Source: Gracilariopsis chorda
Taxonomy: Eukaryota > Rhodophyta > Florideophyceae > Gracilariales > Gracilariaceae
Direction: 5' to 3'
Assembly (NCBI GenBank): GCA_003194525.1
Contig: NBIV01000394.1
Location: forward strand, 1 to 52,835
Length of the DNA stretch: 52,835 bases
Shown here piece by piece: positions 1 through 12,133 of this stretch. The position numbers and the translations under genes were made by a program. Position 1 is the first letter of the stretch. Each line of letters starts with the position of its first letter. Under the pieces are notes generated by a model, which made no database searches, had not been told where the DNA came from, and saw nothing but the letters and a program-made list of their open reading frames with translations.

Positions 1-2
1 TG

Positions 3-655
3 TCTATCCCATTGGGATCCGAAGCGAATGTCGCTGAAGTCCATTCCATTTTGGAGGTCATTGACAATCTCAACTGGGAATTGGTCCCCTGGACTCATCA
101 ACCCGAAGGGGTAGGCAACTCCACGGGCGTGGACCGTTCACCGGGTCGCAGGCATCCCAGGGCTGGGAATTCGTGTACTATGAACCTTGGGAGGGTAGCG
201 TTGTTTCCCAAGCTCATGCCATGGGGATGTTGAGCCAACCGATCTCGGTTCCCGTAGGTCACCCGCGAGGGTTCGTGTTCCACGATGAGTACCAGCCTCC
301 GGTGGATTGGGATGATCCGACAGTGACGGAGGAGCCTGAATTACCCATTGGGTCGTCTGCGCCGCTCGTGGCCGTACCACCTGGTGGGATAGCTGTCGGC
401 GGGACCGAAACAACACCTGTGGCAGGTTCTCAGGCTCCAACGGGCTGGAATGTTCTTTCGCAACCGGGGCCGGTATTGACGCCGCAAGCTGCGACTCTTC
501 GACAAACCTTGCAAAGGTTCGGGGTCCCGCTCCCTCCGGCAATGACGGATATCGACCAGATGCTGGCGTTCGCCGCCAACTTTGGTGTAGGTCCAACCAA
601 TCCGCCCAGCGGAGCGGGAGCCTCATCCGGAGCCGGACCCAGTACGGGTGGCTAA
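3..655 (+). pseudogene. Antisense ORF of element A (C-terminal part)
   Basis: This ORF runs opposite to pol and ends with TAA at 653-655, facing the chromodomain end of pol. Its first part (frame starting at 3) matches the antisense protein of C around the segment beginning IPLGGQSN (here IPLGSEAN), including the later ID, W and VP positions. After about 150 the similarity continues in another frame (GWEFVYYEP here, GGFIYVDP in C), so one indel has broken it. The acidic, Pro/Gly-rich tail differs in sequence but not in character. Protein-level similarity despite strong nucleotide divergence suggests that this antisense frame really coded for protein. Function is unknown. Confidence 0.6.
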
Positions 656-966
656 CCAATTGATGGTGACGGCGACCCTTGCGGTAGACAGATAGACTTG
701 TGAATTAGTACAACCAGCTAGTGGTAATTCTTCGCTTCTTCTTCTTCTCTTCTGAGATCTTCTTTCCACTTCATTTCCCTATTCCAGGATCCAATTTCTT
801 CAGTATCCCTGCTTCTGTAACCGTTTCCGGTTTGTTGTTCTGAAAACCGTTTCCGGTTTGTTGTCCCCGGTATTCCCCTTCTTGTTTCCCCTTCCAACAT
901 GGGTCGCACTCGCGAGAGTCTCCCCAAGAACGACCATCGTGGTCACGTAGTGTTTCCGGATTCGGA
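656..966. other. Convergent gap between antisense ORF and pol of element A
   Basis: No gene is seen. The stretch holds a direct repeat of 20 bases (819-838 and 845-864, containing CCGTTTCCGG) and several short stem-loops. It lies between the 3' ends of pol (minus) and the antisense ORF (plus), so it is the tail-to-tail transcript overlap zone. Confidence 0.5.
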
Positions 967-3900
967 TTAGCCAACCAGTGCTTCATCCAAATTTGGAGGT
1001 AGAGCCAACCGCATCAATTGGTGATAGGAATATCTTAGACCTCGGGAGGTGCTTGACTGCTCCAACGTATCCTCCTCGGGAGAGTATCCGTACCAACGGA
1101 TTTGATAGAACAACTCACCCTCCGGGGTAACTTCATGACGCAAAATGCGTTCAACCACGAACTCCATGTGGTAGAAATCCAGTTTGGAACTTTCCCGTGC
1201 CATCTCTGGCGAAGGGAGAGGCAATAGAACCACTGTGGTTAGCTTCAGAGTGCCTGGCGGCAATATTCCGGTCTCGGAAGCGCGTCGCTCACCACGGTGA
1301 TTGTGCAGTATTCGTCGTGACGGAGAAGGCGTAATTTCCGTTAGCGAAGAGCAAACGTCACCCGAATGGGTTTACTCGAACGGTCTCATTTTCCAGAGTC
1401 CAGGAAGTATTGTTTCTTCCGTAACGGAGTCCTAACCGACGAACGGTAGCTTCGGCAATTCAGGCGATGAACCGCTTCAGCGGGAAGACCGTTCTGACTG
1501 TGGTGCACCTCTTCGACACTCCCTGTGCAAGGGCGGCGGACCGCCGGTCCACGGGGAGTTTTCCGAAAAATCCGACTGGCCGGAAGGTTCGCTTGCGTGC
1601 CACATCTCTGGCACGTGCCTGTCTAGGGTTTGTCCGTTCCCGGCAGGGAGTCACGGAGCGCCATTCATTTCGCAAGCGCGAGCGCACGCCACCGCTTTAC
1701 GACGTATTGCACACCCTGAGCGGGTCCTTCACGGTCCAATTGTCCACCAATCATGGTTTCGCATCTCCTTCGGAGTTCTCTTACTCCGAGTTCCAGACGT
1801 CGTTCCAAGCTGGATCCTCGTCCTCGCCATCGAGTTCTCCCGCGTGCGGGTCGGCAGGCACTACCTGATTCGGGTCTTCGGAGACCGTATTCTTCGGTGA
1901 CGCAGTAGCACAATCGCGAATGCGAGAAGAATCACTTGACAGGTTACCAGATTGGTTTGTTTCGTCATTCTGTTCATCATCCTTTGCAGGATTATTTTCA
2001 TCGCTTCTGACGTTATTCCTTACCGGTTCTGCGGTGCCATCGCGTGATGCGCGAGTTTGCAGCGAATTCTCAGTAGGGACAACTGTCTCTTCGGCAGGAG
2101 CGTTACCATTCGTGGTTGCAGCGGGCGACGCCGAAACCGAAACGGTATTCTCCTCCCCCTCCTTAGGCGGAGCCGGGGGTCTGCTGACCACCACCTTTGG
2201 GGGTGTTACTCTCTGAGAGTCGTTTTGCCGAACCCGTTCGGGGTGTAGCGGGTCAGCATTTCCATTGTTGGAAGCGGTAGGCGGCAGATCAGTTAGTCCG
2301 CGATCCGAGTGCGGAAGAATTGCCGGACGCGGCTGTCCATTACCAGAATGCTGGTCAACCGTGTCAGCATTCCCTGAAAGGGTTGTAGGTGAGTTCAACA
2401 CTTCCAGATTTGGATTTGGGTGCCCGAGTAACGCGGTCGCGTGATATCCTCTCGTGTTGAGAATTAATGTCCAACGCGACAGTGTCCTGTGCGACTGATA
2501 CCACACGGTAGGGTCCATACACGATTGGAGAAAGCTTATGGCGACCTTCCTTCTGAGGATTGTAGTATTCCTTTCGAAGGAAGACAAACTCGTTCGCCCG
2601 AATTTCCGGTAAAGGTCTCCGAATCTTCTGGTCGAAGTTACGCTTGTAAGCGTTTTGCGCCTTTGCCATAGCTTTCCGTGCAACCGGAACCATCTTTTTT
2701 AGCCATACTTTCCAGCAGTCGCGATACAAACCCGGCGAAGGGTAAGTTTGCCAGTGTTGGCTGTGCCTCGATGGAAACCAGCGGCGGTATACGCGACAGT
2801 ACCAGTTCGAATGGTGATAAAGACGTAACCCTATGCACTTGGGTATTGTACGCATATGTGATTGCGTCTGTGTACAGGTCCCAATCCTTGGGGTGATCCG
2901 CAACGTAGGACCGTAATGCGTTAAGCCTCGTTCGGTTAAACCTTTCCACCTGGCCATTACCCTGAGGGTGGTACGTTGTTACAAACAGATTTCTTATATC
3001 TAGGATACGGCAAACGTCTTGAAAGAACTTCGACGTGAATTGAGGTCCGTTATCGGAAAGCACCTGTACGGGTGGTCCATAAACGAATACCCAATGGGTG
3101 ACGAACGCCTCCGCGACAATACTTGCCGTAATCCGCTTGAGCGGAACTGTCCGAACCAATTTGGAGAAGTGGTGTGTGATACCAATAGGTACCGATTCCC
3201 GCGGGGAGTTCTAATCAGTTCTCCGAGGAGATCGATGGCCACGAATTCCAACGGTGCCCTGGCAGGGAATAACGTTAACTCTTTAGAGTATTTGCGTAGC
3301 TTAACGTCATTCTTCGCACATCCTGTACAGGAACGGCGCACCGCGTAGCAGTCGAATGCCATAGCTGGCCAGTATAAATCTCTTCTCAATGTGAGATACA
3401 GTTTTCTTCCACCAGGATGAGCGCCAACCTTCACATATTGTGACAAGTGAAGAATTCGCTGCTGTAGCGAGTGAGTCACCACGATTTGTGGGTTCGAGCT
3501 AACAAACCTGACAAGGTAGCCTTGATCGTTAACCGAAAACGGTATCTGACATCCTCCATTGAGGCGAGCACGGATCTGAGTACAGAACGGATCTGTCTGT
3601 TGCTCACGTATTAACTCCTCGGGAGTAATGGGTATAAAGGAACCAATAGGTGGTTTTAAATCTCTCGTGACGAGTATGTCGTCACATATATCATCCAAAA
3701 GGATTTCGGCTTCGTCATACAAGTCTTACACCATAAACCATGGTATGTCCAAGTCCGTAGTCGGCAGTGATTCAGAATTGGTTCCCAAACGGGATAACGC
3801 ATCCACCTGAGTGTTCAGGGTACCCTTCATGTACAGGATATCGAAATCAAATTCCGACAGTCGGAGACGCCAACGCATCAACCGGCCCGACGGTTCGGTA

Positions 3901-6300
3901 ATTTCCATAAGCCAACGGAGGCAGGAATGGTCCGTATGTACGGTAAAGTGAACACCCATCAAATAGGGTCGTAGAGTAGAGAGTGCCCACACAACGGCGA
4001 GACACTCCTTCTACGAGACTTGCGTTCATGCACGTTTAGAGATCGCGACCAAAACCCAATGGGGTGTCGTTCACCATCTTCATTGGTTTGAAACAACGCA
4101 CAACCAATTTGGTTAGCACTAGCGTCGGTATCGACTTCATATGGAAGACCCAGAGTGGGTAATGCCAAAATCGGTGGGGACGTCACGGCGTTCACCAATT
4201 CCGTGAAAGCGGATGACTCCGCGTCCCCGAAAGGGGCCAGTTTGACTGGTTGACCTTTAGTCAGTAACCTGTTCAAAGTTGTAGCAATCTCCGCAAAGTT
4301 CGGAACGAAACGACAGTACACGTTACAAAATCCTAGAAAGGAACGCAGCTCAGTCTGAGTAGTTGGGTGCTTCGCTTCCTTCAAGGAATTGACTCTCATT
4401 TGATCGATCAAAAGCTTTCCGGGACGGATGATATGACCCAGATATTTCACCGATTCGGTAAAGAACTCACACTTCTTGAGTTTCAGAGTTATACCTGCGT
4501 CGCGCAGTACCTTCATTACTTCCCGAACGTGGGATAAGTGCTCATCCAAGTTATTGGAGAAAACGATTATATCGTCGAGCTAAACAAGACACGTTTTCCA
4601 TTTGAATGGAGCTAGCAGTATGTCGATTGCCCTTTGAAAGGTAGCATGAGCGTTCGTAAGCCCGAAAGGCATTCTCCGAAATCGGAACAATCCTTGATGA
4701 CATACGAAAGCCGTCTTATCTCGGTCCTCTTTCCTGATAGGAACTTGCCAATAACCCCAATTCGCATCGAGGGTAGTGAACACAGTAGCATCCCCAAGGG
4801 AGTCGATGTATTCATCCATTCTTGGAATAGGATAAACATCCTTAACCGTGACCGAATTGATGCGCCGGTAATGGATACAAAAGCGCCACGAACCATCCGG
4901 TTTCGGAACTAACACAACTGGCGATGCCCATGCAGACTGGGTTGGTTCAATAACGCCAGCGCGTATCATCTTCTCAACTTGAGATTTCTCCTCTTCCCGA
5001 GCTTTCGGTCCAGCCCTGTAAGGGTGTTGTGAAATCGGCCGAGTATTCGGAAGGAGATCAATTCGATGCTCTGTAATTCCTATCATTCCCAAGGAACCGT
5101 CCCACATGGGAGTGAACTCTGACAGCATATCCCTGAGCTTCTTCCGATGGGATTCTGGGACATGAGTCAAGTCAAATTTCGCTAATTCCTCAACAGGATC
5201 TTTCTGTTCTGTACCAGGTGGTAGCTGACCTTCTGAGGTTTCGAGAGGTGCAGTACCCGAATTCACCTCGCGAGGTTGTTGTTCATCAGCTTCACCGAAT
5301 TGAGCGGTTTCCTCCCCCTTCTTAGGGTCTGTTATCCCAAGAACCTCAGCGATAGGCAACTTAGTCGGGACGACCGCTTGCTGGTGTGGAAGAACTGAAC
5401 CCAGTACTTGGTTTTTGACTAACCACTGAGTAGGTTTGCCAAAGTTAGCAACCAGTACCCGGAAGGGTTTATAAGGTTCTATGGAAACAACGCCATTCGC
5501 TAAAGCGAGTTGTCGTGTCTAGTAGAGAGAAGCCAGGGGCTGAACAACGTGCGTACCATGCTGCTTGGTTAGGACTGCTACCCACACCTGGGTTTCCGGC
5601 GCAATGGCGATTGATTTCGCAACGCGAAGCTTCGTTGATACCGTATCCATGTTTGGAACTTCCTGAGCAACCGGTAACGGTACACGCATCTGCGTGGCGG
5701 ACTTCAAAGGCTTCCGGACAATCGGAACAGTAGAACCGCTTTCCAGTTCAACAGTCTTCATCCGAGGTCGGATTGCTTCAATGAATCGAGCACAAAAATC
5801 ACAACCGAGTATAACCGGTGCAGCGAGTCCTTCGCAAACAATAAAGTCCAATTGAACCAAGATGGTACCAATCCTTACACAAAGGAAAACGTTACCAACC
5901 GTGCGCAACGGGTTGTTGTTCGAATCCACGATATCCAAACCTGGACCATGACGAGTACGTTTCCGAAGAGCGGGCGGTAAGAGATCCCAATGGATAAGAT
6001 TCGGCACAGCTCCTGTGTTTAGGGCAGACAACTGTCGAACCATAAACTGGTTGGAAAGGCCGTAATCAGCGTAAACTTTATAGTTTCGCTTGGCCATAAC
6101 CATGACTCTATCAGGAATACGGATATTACGGGACCGTATCCACGGGCGACGTAAAACACCAAAGTGTTCACAGTCCGCGTCGGAAGTAGCCGCTTTCCTT
6201 GAAAGGATCTTGACCACTGATGGGGAGCGAAGCTGCATCGACTCGGGCGTCTTGAACTTCGGCTCAGAAGACGCCCCTCCCGTAGGGGAAACTCCCGAGA
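967..6300 (-). pseudogene. pol of element A: protease, RT, RNase H, integrase, chromodomain (broken)
   Basis: Pol is spread over several frames. The aspartic protease near 6010 reads LNTGA where LDTGA is expected, so the catalytic Asp is Asn. The RT region is recognisable (MPFGLTNA), but the Tyr codon of the YLDD box is a TAG stop at about 4580. RNase H follows, with SYL-type DHSCLRWL and DALSRL motifs around 3800-3900. The integrase has HHCC zinc-finger remnants, the first Asp (VAIDLLG), the second Asp (VLSDNG) and the Glu (GQVERFNR), split between two frames. A long Pro/Ser/Asn-rich linker (2400-1270) leads to a C-terminal chromodomain ending at 967 (EFVVERIL, IRWYGYSPEEDT). Chromodomains in this position define the chromovirus branch of Ty3/gypsy and are thought to guide integration to marked chromatin. 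Confidence 0.88.
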
Positions 6301-8359
6301 TTAGTTTTTCGAGGTGGGCTCCACCGATTGCGGTGCAACACTCCCTTCGAGGGAAGCAGACTGTTCCCCGTTCTCGGGCATAAAACCAGAGACCTGTGAA
6401 CCAAGGTGAGCTCGAAGCAACTTCTGTTCCTCGTAGGATCGACTCGTCACTCGAGCTTTCTGTTCGACAGTCAAGGCTTCGTACTGCGCGATTATTTTCG
6501 AACCCTCCCGAAGTGGGAATGTACAGTCTGGTGCTTTATGACCTGAGAGGTAACATAAAAAGCAAATCAACTGTTCCGGGTTCGGATGTAGAAGCGTGTC
6601 CACACGGTGTGGATGAAGGTGATGCAGTGCAGTGTCCCTCCATCCCGGTCGGGAAAAAACGAGTAGCTTGATTCGCGTGAGCGAGTGGGACTGCCGGTAC
6701 CCTGCGAGGGTTGACATACAAGCTAGGATCATCTTCCGTTGACGGATTCGAAGTCGATGGCAACTCAGACGTAGCGAACGACTCGGGATTGCTTCCAAGA
6801 AATTGGATGTGGTCCTGTACACCATGACTGGTATTACCCTGTGCCAGGGACAAAGACGAATCCGAACCATCGGCAATGAGCGCTCTCGATGTCCGAACTC
6901 TCGGATTCCGCTTAGCCCGGAAGGTATCACCTTCGGCTTGAGCGTAGTGGACCAGGTTCATGTAATTCGCTCTGCGATTGTCCTCCCGATATCGGGATAC
7001 CAAAGCCCTGATTGAAGGGTCCAAACCATCCACAAACATGGTACACTTTTCCTCATGGGAATGAACTTTACCGCATCGGTGAAACGCTTTATTCAAGCGG
7101 GTTGAATATTCCATTTCGCACTCCGTCGGTCGTTGACGAGTGTCGCTCAAAGCGAGAATTGCTGCTTGAACCGCATTCGGTGTCGCGTATGACCTGTAAA
7201 GGTATTGTACTGCTTCCGGCCAACAGGTGACTCCTCCTTCCGAGGCCCTCGAGGATCCGCGGACGGATTGAAATTAGTCTTCTGCAGAACCCTTTAGAAA
7301 GTAGGGTAAAGTCAAATATGCTTGCGCTTCACTCATACCAAGTATATCCGCTTCGCGGACGAACCTCGCAAGGAAATCAAGAACCAATATTGGGTCGTGG
7401 ACTTTGAACTCCCTTTTTTACAGGGTAATGCTGAAGCGCTTAATAAAGTCCTTGACCTTGCCCGTCCCACGGGATGAACGTTCTGTAGACTTGTTCACCA
7501 ACCGATGATACCGGTACGACAACAACTTCCGATAGAGCGGATTCGTAGGTTTCAGCTCCTTGATTCCCAAGTCCTTCTGACCCTTCACACGGGTATGTAC
7601 GTCCCTCTGTGTGGGTTGAGTAGCCCCAGATTGGGTAGCACGCGGTTCGCGTCGTTTTTCATCCTTCTCCGGCGATTCGGAATCCGAAGAAGAACTCGAA
7701 CGCGAGTCATCAGAATCTGAACCAGACGAATCCTCCTGAGGATGAACTTCCTTTTTGGAACTGCGGTTATTCCTTTTAACTGAGCGGTGTCCAGACGTCT
7801 CCAAACGATCAGATTTCGCCAATTTGGCCTCGACTTCCGCGTCCAGACGGAATATCTCTTCGAGATTGCTCAAACGGGCTTCGAAACGATCCGCTCGCTC
7901 GCGGAATTCTTCCACAAACGTGTGGTAACACTGAATGAAAACCCCAGGGGTACCCAAACTTTCCAAAATGGAGTTGACATCCAGTCTCAGGGAACGAATA
8001 TCCCCCGAAACATCCCGCAACTGGGCGTCATCCACATTACGCCGCAGAGCGGCAACTTCCTGCAGGAGGTCGACGTGTGCCACATTGGCAATTTCCACAC
8101 GTGACTCCATCCTCCGGAACTCGGAATTAACAAACCGAACTCGGTCAGCTGCATACGGCGTTTTCACAATTGGAGGTTTAGAAACTGTAACAACCTCTTG
8201 AGGTGCAGACGCAACTGAGGGTGCTCTCCGAAGATCCGGATCGATCTCAATATCATCCCGGTCGTCAGGAACGGCCATCCTCGACCTGGATGCGGCAGGT
8301 GGGCCTGACCCAGCGGGGCGAGTAGAACAATTCCGAGGACCCGGAGCCGTCGGTGCCAT
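6301..8359 (-). pseudogene. gag of element A (frameshifted)
   Basis: The likely start is the ATG at 8359-8357. The N-terminal third is polar, with a probable coiled coil and a Ser/Asp-rich stretch, as in B. The core (KELKPTNPLYRKLLSYRYHRL) matches B gag (RELKPTNPDYRKLLSYRYYRL). The reading frame breaks near 7420-7150 and again near 6930-6540. The zinc knuckle near 6545 reads CFLCYLSGHKAPDC, a CX2CX4HX4C nucleocapsid motif. Gag ends with AAAAAC directly followed by TAA (6309-6301), the same arrangement as in B and C. The capsid function is known for the family; the identification rests on synteny and similarity to B. Confidence 0.85.
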
Positions 8360-8464
8360 ACTGTAACTGACAACCGCTATCGGTAAACGATATACGTAAA
8401 TCGATCTCAAGACTTCCGAAGAACGGATAAACACAAAAATACTTCACAGAAAAGTCACAAACTC

Positions 8465-8482
8465 AAGTGAGTATCCAGACCA
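8465..8482 (-). promoter_or_regulatory. Candidate primer-binding site of element A
   Basis: TGGTCTGGATACTCAC begins one base inside the 5' LTR. TGG is complementary to a tRNA CCA end, and TGGTCT is shared with B at the same place. The tRNA could not be named, and the following bases differ between A and B. Confidence 0.4.
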
Positions 8483-8483
8483 C

Positions 8484-9449
8484 TGAGTGGTTCGACAATT
8501 GAAAACTCAGCAATGGGAACCAACCGACAAACAACTTGAAAGAGTGCAATCCCAGATTCTAGGTTGGGAGAACACTTGTAGAGCAAAACCCGGAAGCGGG
8601 AAGAACACTCAACGTGTTCGAGACCTCGCTCCCTATGGGATGGTGTCTCAGTTGAGAGAGCCCTCTGCGCCACGTAAAGGCTGGCTTGTAAGACCAACGT
8701 GGTTCTGGCTATACCTGCAGAAGTTCGGGAATGGCCCAGAAAAAGGGTAAACTCCAGGAACGGATGGTACACACGTGAGTGTATAATGACACGATATCCT
8801 GTGAAGGAAAGCAAAAGGAAAAAGGGAAAACCCAAGAGAACCGGCGACGGTGCGTGCAACAGGCGGCAACAGACCCGGCGACGGGGCGAACCAAAATAAA
8901 GAACGAATCCCACACGGGAATGTGGTAAACACCACGACGAAGAACCCAATACTGGGGCGGAATCCAAGACTGACAGTGGAACAAATAACCAATATCGAAA
9001 ACGGTGATACTGCAGCAATAGTGACGCCTGAATGTTCCCGAGGGGATGGTACATGGAATCCACTCGTGGATACTCTCCGCGAGGAGTCGTAATCCCTACG
9101 AGGGCCTTTCTTACCAGAGCCTTACTCTGCAAAGAGTATATCTCGAAATAGAACCAAGGTTACCATTTACTGGTGGTGCTGACGGCGAAGCCGTGATTAC
9201 CTAAGTAAGTTTGCACCACAATAAACTAAATAAATTAACTAACTTGGTGCACACCTCTTGAGGTCCATACACGTGGAGTTCCCACTTTCTGGGTCACAAG
9301 TGGCGATAACCATAAAATTAAATATCCAAAATTGGAACCGAAATTACCACACTCGTACAGCGTACCATCTGTCACCAGAATGCCACTAGTAATGCCTGTC
9401 CAGGTCCCTCAAGTGCCACCTCATCGCTATCCCGCGAGGGATCAACTCA
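8484..9449 (-). repeat. 5' LTR of element A
   Basis: On the minus strand this starts TGAGTTGATC (9449) and ends CCACTCA (8484), giving TG...CA termini. It is followed after one base by TGGTCT, as in B. Internal landmarks align with the B LTR: the terminal CCCGCGAGGG stem, and a stem-loop at 9182-9194 (ACGGC-GAA-GCCGT) where B has a 9-bp stem. Length is 966 bp against 827 bp in B and C. The boundaries are inferred by alignment, since the partner LTR is not in the window. Confidence 0.65.
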
Positions 9450-9452
9450 TAA

Positions 9453-9782
9453 ATGAAGTATCGAACCAATCTACCAGTGGATACTCCTATGAATAGGAAC
9501 AACTCCCAACCGACGGGAAAGCTTTGCTCCACAATTGTGGAACAGTGCAGAAGGTTTTACAGCTGTGATGGTGCTGGAGGTGCATCCCGGTTCTTTAGCG
9601 AAGACGATGACTGTACGGATTTTGTCATGGAGACACTGAATGAAAGCGATGTGGTAGGTTTGTTTAACCAAAGATACATCACTGATGACATCAAATTGCC
9701 CGCACTACAGAAGCGTCTTCAAAGAGCTTTACAAGAACATATTTGGGAGCTCCAAGGCTGCCAAACGCCAGACAATGATTAA
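9453..9782 (+). CDS. Unknown 109-residue ORF beside element A
   Basis: An ATG-started frame begins three bases beyond the LTR edge of element A and ends TGA/TAA at 9780. It is acidic in the middle (SEDDDCTDF), has four Cys, and ends in a predicted amphipathic helix. I recognise no family. Because it abuts the insertion, it may be the 3' part of a host gene cut by element A, or chance. Support is weak. Confidence 0.25.
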   Translation: MKYRTNLPVDTPMNRNNSQPTGKLCSTIVEQCRRFYSCDGAGGASRFFSEDDDCTDFVMETLNESDVVGLFNQRYITDDIKLPALQKRLQRALQEHIWELQGCQTPDND

Positions 9783-9798
9783 TGATTACCAGACATGC

Positions 9799-9881
9799 GA
9801 CCCCGTCTAGGGGTCGTTCTCCCGCTTCCGCGGGGGGCCCGCTTAACCCTCGTACCTCGGGCTCGCCCCCCGCGGAAGCGG
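9799..9881. repeat. Two adjacent GC-rich inverted repeats
   Basis: GACCCC-GTCTA-GGGGTC lies at 9799-9815. It is followed by a 17-bp perfect stem with arms 9822-9838 and 9865-9881 (CCGCTTCCGCGGGGGGC and its complement), loop 26 bases. They lie just after the stop of the preceding ORF. They could be transposon termini or an RNA hairpin; nothing decides. Confidence 0.7.
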
Positions 9882-10056
9882 AAGATAATTTGCGACGTTC
9901 AGATTCCAACATGTACTGACGTTCACTCTCAGACCATCAGAATGCTAAAAACCCTGCGTTTTCTGTGAGTGTGAGAGACGTATATTTCCCTTCGTTTCGT
10001 GGTTGCTACATTGATTTCTGTACATCAGAGGGGTCACTTTCGTCTGGTGTGGAACG

Positions 10057-11098
10057 TCATATCCCAGACATTGACACAATTGCTGCAACAGCTTCATTTT
10101 CCTTCGCTGTTGAAGATTTTTGAATGTTGAGGTCGCTGAGTTCAACGTGCATGAAGGAAGAGCTGTTTGGGTAGCAGTCAGACCGAGGAACGACGCCGTT
10201 TTTGCTTTGACTCCCAACCTCCACAGATCTTTCCATCTCTTCAATTGCTTTCTGGGCCATAGCATTGATATACTTCTTTCGCAATGTCTCGTTCACTTCA
10301 GGGAGAGAGAAAAGAGTAAACAATGACCTTTGCTTTTCGACAGCCAGAAATTGTTCTGCAACAACGTTACGCTTCTTTGCCGCCCTTGCCAGTTCCTTGA
10401 TGCCCTCAGCTCCTCTCTGTAACGCCTTAACTTGGTTAGCCATAATGTGAGCTCTCTTGCTTCCGACCATGCTGCCTTTCTTTACCCCAGACCCTTCATT
10501 CGCAGAAACGATTGGACTTGTATTCGTTTGCCTATCAGACGGTTCGCCTATGATACTGTCTACGTCACGTTGTACACTGCTTTTTGCTTCAGATTTGTCT
10601 TGGCGACCTCCTGTTTCTCCTGCTTCTTTGACATCATTACCAATTCCCATTGCTTAGACTTACGAAAAAAGAACAGGACGTCAAAAAACTCGAACTTGTC
10701 GCCGTAATCTAGAGATGAATCCCGTAGGTAGCTATACATGTTACTCATATTCCCTCCACCATTGTACATGGCTGTAGTTGCACGGAATATGTCCTCCTCG
10801 GTTGGCGATCCTGTTGGTTTCTTTTCTTTAATGGCCATGACAATCCCCTCAATTTGATACACTCACACCGCGCCTTTTTGTACCTTTGAGCGATTGCGCT
10901 AGATGTTCGAGTAAATGTCACCAATGCCTCGTCTTTTTGCTTTGCTTCTTCAAGAACAGCAGTATAAGCAGTTTCGATTTGCTTGTAAAACTTCTCGCGT
11001 TTCTTCCCAGCACCAGATAATGGATCTTCTGAGGCCGCTATATATGCACGGCATGCACATTTTGTTTGAATGGTTGACCAACCTCTGCCGGAGCCCAT
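10057..11098 (-). pseudogene. SANT/Myb-like DNA-binding protein with NAM-associated C-terminal region (frameshifted)
   Basis: The ATG is at 11098. Residues 1-75 look like the trihelix-type SANT domain used by plant and algal transposon-related proteins (GRGWST, AYIAASEDPLSGAGKKREKF, IAQRYKK). The match continues in a second frame from 10862 (SPTEEDIF, A..MYNGGG, FFDVLFFFRKSKQWE) and a third from about 10650 (VGSKRAH, a Lys-rich helix, then a coiled segment ending ALQEMER-like). This order, SANT then a F..W box then GxKxAK plus coiled coil, is that of the NAM-associated C-terminal family. Two frameshifts make it a likely pseudogene, although short introns cannot be excluded. Such genes occur both as host genes and as the accessory ORF of Harbinger elements. 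Confidence 0.6.
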
Positions 11099-11220
11099 AG
11101 TGTGGGCGTAAGTGAATGGAGGGAGGAAAACGAAGTCTCAAGACAATCACGTTTAGAACTGCTACCCATTGCTTAATGTAAAGCAATAGTGGGCTTTTGA
11201 GCTGTAGCAGGGAGTGGCAG

Positions 11221-11482
11221 ATTTCAAGGTGTTTGCTTTCTTGTGGCGGGAACCGCTCGCGCCACTGGCACGAAAGTCTCCAAGTGGGCAAGAGTTGGAT
11301 TGGAACATGCTTTTTTCGCATCCAAATTGTATAGATTTGGACTCGAAATTGTGAAGGTCCAATCCAAAACATCTGTGTTGGACTAGGCAACTTCTTTGAA
11401 GAATACGGGTGGAGATGTGCCGCGATCCAATTTACCTATTTTGGATTGAATTCTGGATTTGCATGCCACGGTGGAGACACTC
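11221..11482. repeat. Fragment of MITE family 1 (right half)
   Basis: This stretch repeats the right half of the MITE at 11486-12133: the TGGCGGGAA block, several TCCAATCC / TTTGGATTGAA subterminal motifs, and the GGTGGAGATGT block. It ends GGTGGAGACACTC (11470-11482), the terminal repeat. It abuts TTA (11483-11485), shared with the next copy. Its left end is missing. Confidence 0.6.
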
Positions 11483-11485
11483 TTA

Positions 11486-12133
11486 GAGCGTCTCCACCGG
11501 GGAGTGGTTTCAATCCAAAAAATGGAGAACGTGTAAACCTTGTATTGGCTGCTTCAATCGCTCTTCATGAAGTCCAAAATCGACATTCAAGTAGTGTCGT
11601 TGGACTTCAGTTTCATCGCACCCGACCACAGATTCAAAGGCTGATCCAACGACAAAGAAAACATGAACTCATTTCGTTTTCTTTTCAAAGAAGCAACCTT
11701 TCCCGGAATGCATTGAAAGAGAACCACTTGACCAGAATGCGGAAACTTGCAAGAATCTGGAACCTTGTAGATCAGTCTAAACGCTGACAGCATGTTGGAG
11801 CGGGCCAGACAGTGTGGTATAAATAGAGAGAAGAATTTACATGTGAATCTAGGCGGTTTGCATTCTTCTGGCGGGAAACTTTCCCGCGATTCCTTGAAGG
11901 CGATAACGTTTCCGCCATTGCCTGAACGCGTGAACATGGAATCCATTGGATTGGAACCAGCTCTTTTTCGATCCAAATTGCTCTGATTTGGATTCAAAAA
12001 CGAAGAGGTCCAATCCAAGACCTCAAGTTTGGATTCGATAGCTGCTTTGGAGAGCATGGGTGGAGATGTAGCGCAATTCAGTTTACGTATTTTGGATTGA
12101 ACTCTTAATTTGCACTCCCTGGTGGAGACGCTC
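11486..12133. mobile_element. 648-bp MITE with 21-bp TIRs, PIF/Harbinger type by target site
   Basis: The left terminus is GAGCGTCTCCACC plus GGGGAGTG (11486-11506). The right terminus (12113-12133) is its reverse complement with one mismatch (20 of 21). Flanks are TTA (11483-11485) and CTA (12134-12136), close to the 3-bp TWA target duplication of PIF/Harbinger. It has no coding capacity. TCCAATCC-type subterminal repeats in both orientations are typical transposase-binding clusters. The Harbinger pseudogene next door is a candidate relative, but its own termini were not found. Confidence 0.7.

Larger units (their letters stand above)
1..9449 (-). mobile_element. Element A: decayed chromodomain Ty3/gypsy LTR retrotransposon, 3' end outside window
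   Basis: Reading on the minus strand, the order is 5' LTR (9449-8484), primer site, gag, protease, reverse transcriptase, RNase H, integrase and chromodomain. A convergent ORF then runs on the opposite strand at the left edge. The layout is the same as in B and C, but A is much more diverged, with many frameshifts and stops, so it is an older member of the same family. The 3' LTR must lie left of position 1. The host sequence beyond the 5' LTR begins at 9450. Confidence 0.9.

Noticed and set aside
1460..2683. Long frames on both strands over the linker of element A as separate genes
   Set aside because: They are shadows and fragments of the Pro/Ser-rich pol linker, aligned with the same region in B.
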